This document shows, one piece after another, positions 59,019-64,000 of a stretch of DNA of 64,000 nt. A program made the translations under genes and the position numbers. This stretch comes from CAVRZY01 sp963725415 (lineage in GTDB: Bacteria > Acidobacteriota > Terriglobia > Bryobacterales > Bryobacteraceae): contig CAVRZY010000161.1 of NCBI GenBank assembly GCA_963725415.1, positions 1 to 64,000 on the forward strand. The letters run 5' to 3'. Position 1 is the stretch's first letter. Every line of letters begins with the position of its first letter. The notes under the pieces are model-generated. The model searched no databases. It saw nothing but the letters and a program-made list of their open reading frames with translations, and was not told the DNA's origin.

Positions 59019-60211
59019 TTCGGCAACCTCAACGCCAACCAGAAGCCAATGATGGGAAACCCCACCAGTACCATCAACGCCTGGTGGATCGAGTACAGGT
59101 CCGAGATCCGGCCCGTCAGCGGAATGAACACCAGACCCGCCATGCCCCAGGCAAACCCCATCATGAGCGCCGAGACCGTCCCCGCCTGCCCGGGCGCCAG
59201 CTCCTGCGCCATCACCACGTTCACCGGAATCGTAAACAGCAGGATCAGGCCCCCCACCAGCAGCCCCAGCACCGACAACAGGCCCTGGCTGAACAGGAAC
59301 AGCGCCAGAAACGGCACCGAGGCGAGCATCGAAATCAGGATCACCACCCGGCCCCCGAATCGGTCCGCCAGATGCCCGCCCACAAAACCGCCGATCGCCC
59401 CAAACGTCAGGTACAGCGACAGGGTGTAGTTGGCCCTGGCTACCGTATACCCCCGCTCCAGGTGCAGATACAGGGGGATGAACTGGGCGAAGGTCACTTG
59501 CACGATCGAGCGGATAAACACCAGCGCATACAGGATCGCCAGCGGCTTCCAGACGCCCAAGAGGGGTCTCCAGTTCATCCTCGAAAGTACTTTAGATCTT
59601 CCTTGTGAACTCCAAGGAAGGAAAACTGCTAGCAAAGTAGAAATAACCAGGCCCGGAAGCGCCGCCCAGTAGCTTCTCTCCAAGCCCAGCCAGCCGGACA
59701 GTACCGAGAAGTAGGTCGGACCGAAAGCGAATCCTAGGGTCCCGGAACTGATAAAGATAGCCATTACCCGGGCCCGCTTCTCCTCCATCCCCAGGGCTGC
59801 CTTGGCCGAGGCCTGGGGATGAAAGGCCGCAATGCCCGCCCCGCCCAGCCACACCATCAGCACCAGCCAGCCATAGCCTGGGGCCAGTCCCAGCGACGAA
59901 ATGAATACCCCCGCCACGGCCGGTCCCAGCGCCGTGAACAGCCGGGTCGGAAACCGGTCCGAGAGGTACCCATAGGCCAACTGCATCACCGAAGAGGAGA
60001 ACACCAGCAGGCCCCCCAGAATCCCGGCGTCGGTGAGCGTCATTCGGAACTGGCGCACCAGCAAAGGCTGCAAGGCCCCCAACGCACCCGAGTAAAGATC
60101 CACGCAGAAATGCCCGCAGGACAACAGCATCAGCGACAGCAGCCCGGCGCGCGCCACGCGCGCCTCCCTGGCTGATGTCTCGGGTTCGACAACCACGTCA
60201 CTGGAACGCAT
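59015..60211 (-). CDS. MFS transporter, fosmidomycin-resistance (Fsr)-like
   Basis: A 398-residue inner-membrane carrier with about 12 transmembrane helices. It has the MFS motif A variant GYLSDRFPTRLF (about 82-93), the repeat version GGHLADRFGGRV in the second half, and GAGIAAFHPQASAKAA, typical of the FSR subfamily. The ATG at 60211 follows a weak ribosome-binding region. It is the first gene of the queC-queE operon, with 4-base overlaps, so a link to 7-deazaguanine compounds is a testable guess; a drug-efflux role is the alternative. Confidence 0.85.
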   Translation of the reverse strand: MRSSDVVVEPETSAREARVARAGLLSLMLLSCGHFCVDLYSGALGALQPLLVRQFRMTLTDAGILGGLLVFSSSVMQLAYGYLSDRFPTRLFTALGPAVAGVFISSLGLAPGYGWLVLMVWLGGAGIAAFHPQASAKAALGMEEKRARVMAIFISSGTLGFAFGPTYFSVLSGWLGLERSYWAALPGLVISTLLAVFLPWSSQGRSKVLSRMNWRPLLGVWKPLAILYALVFIRSIVQVTFAQFIPLYLHLERGYTVARANYTLSLYLTFGAIGGFVGGHLADRFGGRVVILISMLASVPFLALFLFSQGLLSVLGLLVGGLILLFTIPVNVVMAQELAPGQAGTVSALMMGFAWGMAGLVFIPLTGRISDLYSIHQALMVLVGFPIIGFWLALRLPK

Positions 60212-60233
60212 CTGCGGGACTTTCTGGTATTAT

Positions 60234-61920
60234 ATGACGCCGGTGGCCCTCCGCTTTTTTCCTCTATGCCTGCTTCTGCTTCCTCCCGGCACAGCAGCCG
60301 CCGGGCTGGCCGAACAAGCCCGATCCGTGCTGGCCCGCATCGAAGGCCGCATTGCCCTTCAAGGGCTCTCCAAACCGGTCGAAGTCTTGCGGGACCGCTG
60401 GGGCGTTCCTCACATCTATGCCCTGACCGCCCAAGACCTGTTCTTCGCTCAAGGGTTCGTGACCGCTCAGGACCGCCTCTACCAGATGGAGATGTGGCGG
60501 CGCACCGGGGCTGGCGAGCTAGCCGAAGTCTTCGGGCCGAGCTACCTCGAGCGCGACCGCTTCGCCCGCCTGGTGCGCTACCGCGGCGATATGACCGCGG
60601 AATGGCAGAGCTACGCCCCCGATACCCGCGCTATCGCCGAAGCCTTCGCCCGGGGAGTGAATGCCTACATCCGCCTCTGCGGAGACGGGCTGCCCATCGA
60701 GTTTCAGCTACTGGGCTTCCGGCCCAGCCAATGGAAGGCCGAGCACTCCCTGCTGCGCATCGCCGGTCTGCTCATGACCAGGAACTCCAGCCAGGAGATT
60801 GCGCGCGCCGAACTGGTGGCCAAGCTGGGTCTTGACGCTGCCATGAAGTACCTCCCCACAGATCCGCCCAGAACCCCCGAGATCGACCCGGAACTCCCGC
60901 TCGAGGGTCTCGACTCGCGCGTCCTGGCCGGCTATCGCGCGGCCGTAGCCGTACCCACTTTGTGGCACGAAGGCAGCAACAACTGGGTAGTCAGCGGCGC
61001 GTTGACCGCCACCGGAAAACCGCTCCTCGCCAACGACCCGCATCGCCCCATCCTGCTGCCCTCGCTGCGGTACGTTTCGCACCTGGTAGCGCCGGGCTGG
61101 AATGTCATCGGGGCCGGCGAACCCGCCATCGCCGGGATCGCCACCGGCCACAACGAGCGGGTCGGTTTCGGAATCACCATCGACGGTTACGACCAGGTAG
61201 ACCTCTACATCGAGAAGACCGATCCGCAGAACCCAAACCGTTACCTCTACAAGGGCCGATGGCTGGAAATGCGGATCGAGCGCGAGAGCATCCACGTCAA
61301 GGGCCGGCCAAAACCCGTCGAGGTGGAGCTGAGATTCACCAGGCATGGTCCCGTCATCTATGAAGACCGTGCAAGAACCGCGCTGTGGCTCTGCGCTGGG
61401 CCGGGAGCGAGCCGGGCACGCGCCGGCTATTTCGGCAGTCTTTCGCTGGACCGTGCCCGCAACTGGCAGGATTTTCTTGCCGCCCTGGATCGCTGCAAGG
61501 TGCCCGCCCTTAACTACGTCTATGCTGACGTAGACGGTAACATCGGCTGGGTGGCGGCGGGCCTGGTCCCGGTGCGCCAGAACTGGAGCGGTCTTCTGCC
61601 GGTGCCCGGCCACAGCGGGCGCTATGAGTGGGAGGGCTTCCTGTCCCTCAGAGACCTGCCCCGGACCTTCAATCCCTCCACTCACTACGTGGCCACGGCC
61701 AATCACAACATCCTCCCCAAAGGGTACCCCTACGTGGTCGGATTCGAGTTCGCCGCGCCGTTCCGCTTCCAGCGCATCCACGAGGTTCTGAGCGCAAGAA
61801 AGAAGTTCACTGTCGAGGACTTCCAGAGACTCCAGCACGACGAGACCTCTCTCCCAGCGCGCCGCCTCCTGGCCATGTTGCCTGCCCGCGACCGTTCCGC
61901 TGCCTTCAAGTTGCTCGAAG
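60234..61920 (+). CDS. Penicillin acylase-type S45 Ntn-hydrolase, first part
   Basis: Secreted amidase. The signal peptide (about residues 1-23) precedes the alpha-chain region with VPHIYALTAQDLFFAQGF and a spacer. The beta-chain starts at the Ser of EGSNNWVVSG, the autocatalytic nucleophile of S45 acylases, followed by GKPLLANDPHRPI. The later segment with NYVYADVDGNIGW also matches. A surplus base near 61920 shifts the frame. Dropping it reads LLENWDGVLSKDSGPAALF and continues to 62553. Substrates could be penicillins, acyl-homoserine lactones or peptides; none can be chosen from sequence. Confidence 0.88.
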
Positions 61921-62553
61921 AACTGGGACGGCGTGCTGTCGAAAGACTCCGGCCCCGCCGCCTTGTTCGAGCTATGGATCCGGGAACTGCCGGCCCAATA
62001 CGCCCAATCCCAGGTGGCCCCGGCAGCGCGCTCATTGGTCCTGCGCCACCTTGCTTCTCCCACCCTGTTGCGGCTGTTGGAAAACCTGCCTGCCGCAACT
62101 CGCGCTCGCATCCTCAACGAGTCGCTCGAAGCCGCCAGCACCCGAGCCCGCGCGCTGCTGGGCGAGGACGTCAAGACGTGGCGCTGGGGACGTCTGCACA
62201 CCATCTTGCTGCGTCACCCGCTTTCTGACACCGAAGAGCGCAGCCGCGTCTTCGACCTAGGGCCGGTCGAGCGCGGTGGGGACGCCAATACACCCAATGC
62301 CACCAGCGGCTCGGGTTTACGCCAGCAAAACGGCGCATCCTACCGCCATATCCTGGACCTGGCAGACTGGGACCGCTCCGTCTTCACCAGCGTACCGGGC
62401 CAATCCGGCCAGCCCGGCAGCCCGCATTACGCCGACCTGCTGCCCCTTTGGGCGGAAGGCAAGTATGCGCTGCTCCCCTTCACCCGCCAGGCCGTCGAGA
62501 AACTCACCCGCCAGCGCCTGCTCCTCGAACCGGCTTCCGAGCCGCGACCGTAA
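61921..62553 (+). CDS. Penicillin acylase, C-terminal part after a frameshift
   Basis: Continuation of the gene at 60234. WDGVLSKDSGPAALFELW joins the preceding frame, and the tail contains WRWGRLHTILLRHPLS and a GASYRHILDLADWDRS block, both typical of the C-terminal part of the beta chain. The stop is at 62551-62553. As written, the protein in the first frame would run to 62228 in the wrong frame. Confidence 0.85.
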   Translation, partial: NWDGVLSKDSGPAALFELWIRELPAQYAQSQVAPAARSLVLRHLASPTLLRLLENLPAATRARILNESLEAASTRARALLGEDVKTWRWGRLHTILLRHPLSDTEERSRVFDLGPVERGGDANTPNATSGSGLRQQNGASYRHILDLADWDRSVFTSVPGQSGQPGSPHYADLLPLWAEGKYALLPFTRQAVEKLTRQRLLLEPASEPRP

Positions 62554-62601
62554 GGGAGCGGTACCCCGAAACCCAGTCTGCTATCGTGGGTTAGAGAATC
62601 T

Positions 62602-64000
62602 ATGCGGGCTTTGTCAGCATTCGTCGTTCTGATCGGCATTTGCCTGGCTCAGGTCCCGCCCACCGGGCCGGTGGTCAGCCCGCGCGGGGTCGTCAACGCC
62701 TTCACCCAGCAGCCGGCGCCCTCCGTCGTAGCGGCTGGGGGTATCATTCACATCACTGGGTTCAACCTCGGCCGCCGGCGGGCGCAAAAGCCACCGGCAC
62801 GCCGCTGCCGACCCAGCTTGGTGACCCGCCCGTCGAGGTGCTCATCGACGGGAAGCCCGTCCCCTTGTTCTCCGCCAGCCCCGAGCGGATTGTCGCCCAA
62901 GTCCCCTTTGAGACCGATCCCGGCTTAGCCCAGGTGGTGGTCCGTCGCGGGGGAGCCGAGAGCCGGCCGGCGCGCATTGTTGTCTCGGCCTTGCTTCCTT
63001 CCGTGCGCACCGCGGGAGACACGGGCTACGGCGAGGTGGCGGGTACTCTGTCGGGCCGGACGCTTACCGTCCCCGTTAGTGGCCTGGGGCCGAGTCAACC
63101 CATGGTCGAGTCCGGCGAGGCCGGACCGGCAGACCCGCCCGCCAGGCCCCGCGTGGCTCTCGAGGCCTACATCGGGGGCCTGCCCGCTAACCTGAATGCC
63201 GCGCTTTCCAAAGATCGCGTCGGCGAGTTCGACGTCAACATCCAGGTACCCGTTGGATCCCAGCCGGGCGATGTCGTCACCTTGCTGGCGCGAACCCGTA
63301 CTGCCGTCCAGGCCGCCAACCGCGCCACCTTTCAGAGGCTCACCAATGCCCACGTCCAGCTCATCCCCCTGCCGGATGGCGCCCCGGAGTTCCACAATCT
63401 GCTGACCTCCGATCTGAATGGGAACTACCTGATTGCCACCGCCGAGCGCGATGACAGCGGCTGCTACCTCGCCTACCTGTTCGACGCGGTTAATAAGAAG
63501 GCATCCAAGATCGACAGTTGCCTGACCGCCGCTAACAAGAATGCCCAGACCCCGGTGATCGCAGCCCGGGACGGCTCAGGGCTGGCCGCGCTGATCGGCC
63601 CGCCAGAGGGCGAGGCGCCCGCCGGCGTCAGCTCGAAAGTGCAGATCTTCAACCCCGGCAAGGACAGCATTGTGGTTGACCTGGGTGCCCCGGCTTCAAA
63701 CCTCGTAGCCGGTGCGGGCGGTGATTTCCAGGCCGTGATTCCCGGCACGCCGCCCCATGTCGCCCTTATCGATGCGCTGACCGGCGAAGTGACAGAGGCG
63801 GCGGGCGCGGCAGGCGGTGGCCAGCCCGCCGCAGTTCTGGTTCCCAAAATCGACCTCGGCGATGGGCTCACACAGGTCCTCTTCGTGCTGTCCCCGGCGC
63901 AGGGTGTTATCGCGGTCATCGTGGCCGACGATGCCGATCAGCCTAAAAGGGCCAAGGTCGCCCTCCTCAATGCCAGAGGGGAAGTCCAGGGATCCAAGGA
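62602..64000 (+). CDS. TIGR03437-type exported protein, partial at the window end, frameshifted
   Basis: Signal peptide (about residues 1-16), then the typical Solibacter-type start VSPRGVVNAFTQQPAPSVVAAGG and HITGFNLG. One base is missing near 62772. With it restored, the frame reads GPPAGAKATGTPLPTQLGDP, VEVLIDGKPVPLFSASPERI and VAQVPFETDPGLAQVVVRRG, the TIGR03437 'C-terminal domain' pattern, and stays open to base 64000. The rest is beta-rich with no motif I know. The frame-1 reading stops at 62928 without the family sequence. Confidence 0.75.

Noticed and set aside
1..64000. tRNA or rRNA genes and CRISPR arrays
   Set aside because: No cloverleaf-like segment, rRNA sequence or regularly spaced direct repeat was seen in the gaps between genes; an exhaustive covariance search was not possible here.

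Overview
The window reads as chromosomal DNA of a high-GC Acidobacteriota member, most likely a Bryobacterales/Solibacter-type organism. Lineage clues are a secreted VWFA-related protein of the acidobacterial type (6515-7306), a TIGR03437-type surface protein (62602 to the window end), a DUF3160 lipoprotein-like protein, several TPR/HEAT secreted proteins and many GTG/TTG starts. No tRNA, rRNA, CRISPR array or phage module is visible.

Layout. 1-9 kb: a secreted protein of unknown role, thymidine kinase, a mobile element carrying a dead REP-associated transposase, two paralogous membrane-anchored coiled-coil proteins flanking a DUF3160 protein, a VWFA-related protein and an efflux-type membrane fusion protein. 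9-22 kb: a beta-propeller protein, an M23 peptidase, a PDZ/7TM histidine kinase coupled to an NtrC-type regulator, then an exopolysaccharide module (GumC/Wzz, ExeA-like ATPase, CpsD-like tyrosine kinase) beside a LuxR-type regulator, a PilZ protein and a second NtrC-type regulator. 22-31 kb: a GH-A-like glycosidase coupled to glycerol kinase, a frameshifted M36 metallopeptidase with Ig-like repeats, a HEAT-repeat protein. 31-40 kb: TPR proteins, a class A penicillin-binding protein, proline dehydrogenase, a hybrid histidine kinase. 40-52 kb: an MGDG-synthase-like glycosyltransferase, a tandem alpha/beta hydrolase, LhgO, a GH101-like protein, HrpB helicase, an aminotransferase, FabH. 52-57 kb: a SprT-like protein, a small secreted peptide with a 7-TM protein, an XRE/S24-like regulator with a palindromic operator, UbiX and prephenate dehydratase. 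57-64 kb: queE, queC and an MFS transporter in one coupled operon, a penicillin acylase and the TIGR03437 protein.

Two patterns cut across the window. First, there is a dense set of small repeats. Two insertions of one terminal-inverted-repeat family (ends TAATGCCTCAG) each have about 10-bp target duplications, and each supplies a TAA stop codon to the neighbouring gene. Others are REP palindromes, heptamer arrays at gene termini, a roughly 200-bp dispersed repeat in two inverted copies, and GACGCAAAG-type palindromes. Second, eight otherwise intact conserved genes are each broken by a single-base frameshift, so the assembly probably carries indel errors and the genes should not be treated as pseudogenes without checking.

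The best candidate for an undescribed system is 53.0-56.2 kb. It holds an XRE regulator with a probably inactive S24 peptidase domain, two TTCYGAATTCAGAA operator-like sites, a 38-residue exported peptide with a CxxC motif, a 7-TM protein and two conserved proteins of unknown function.
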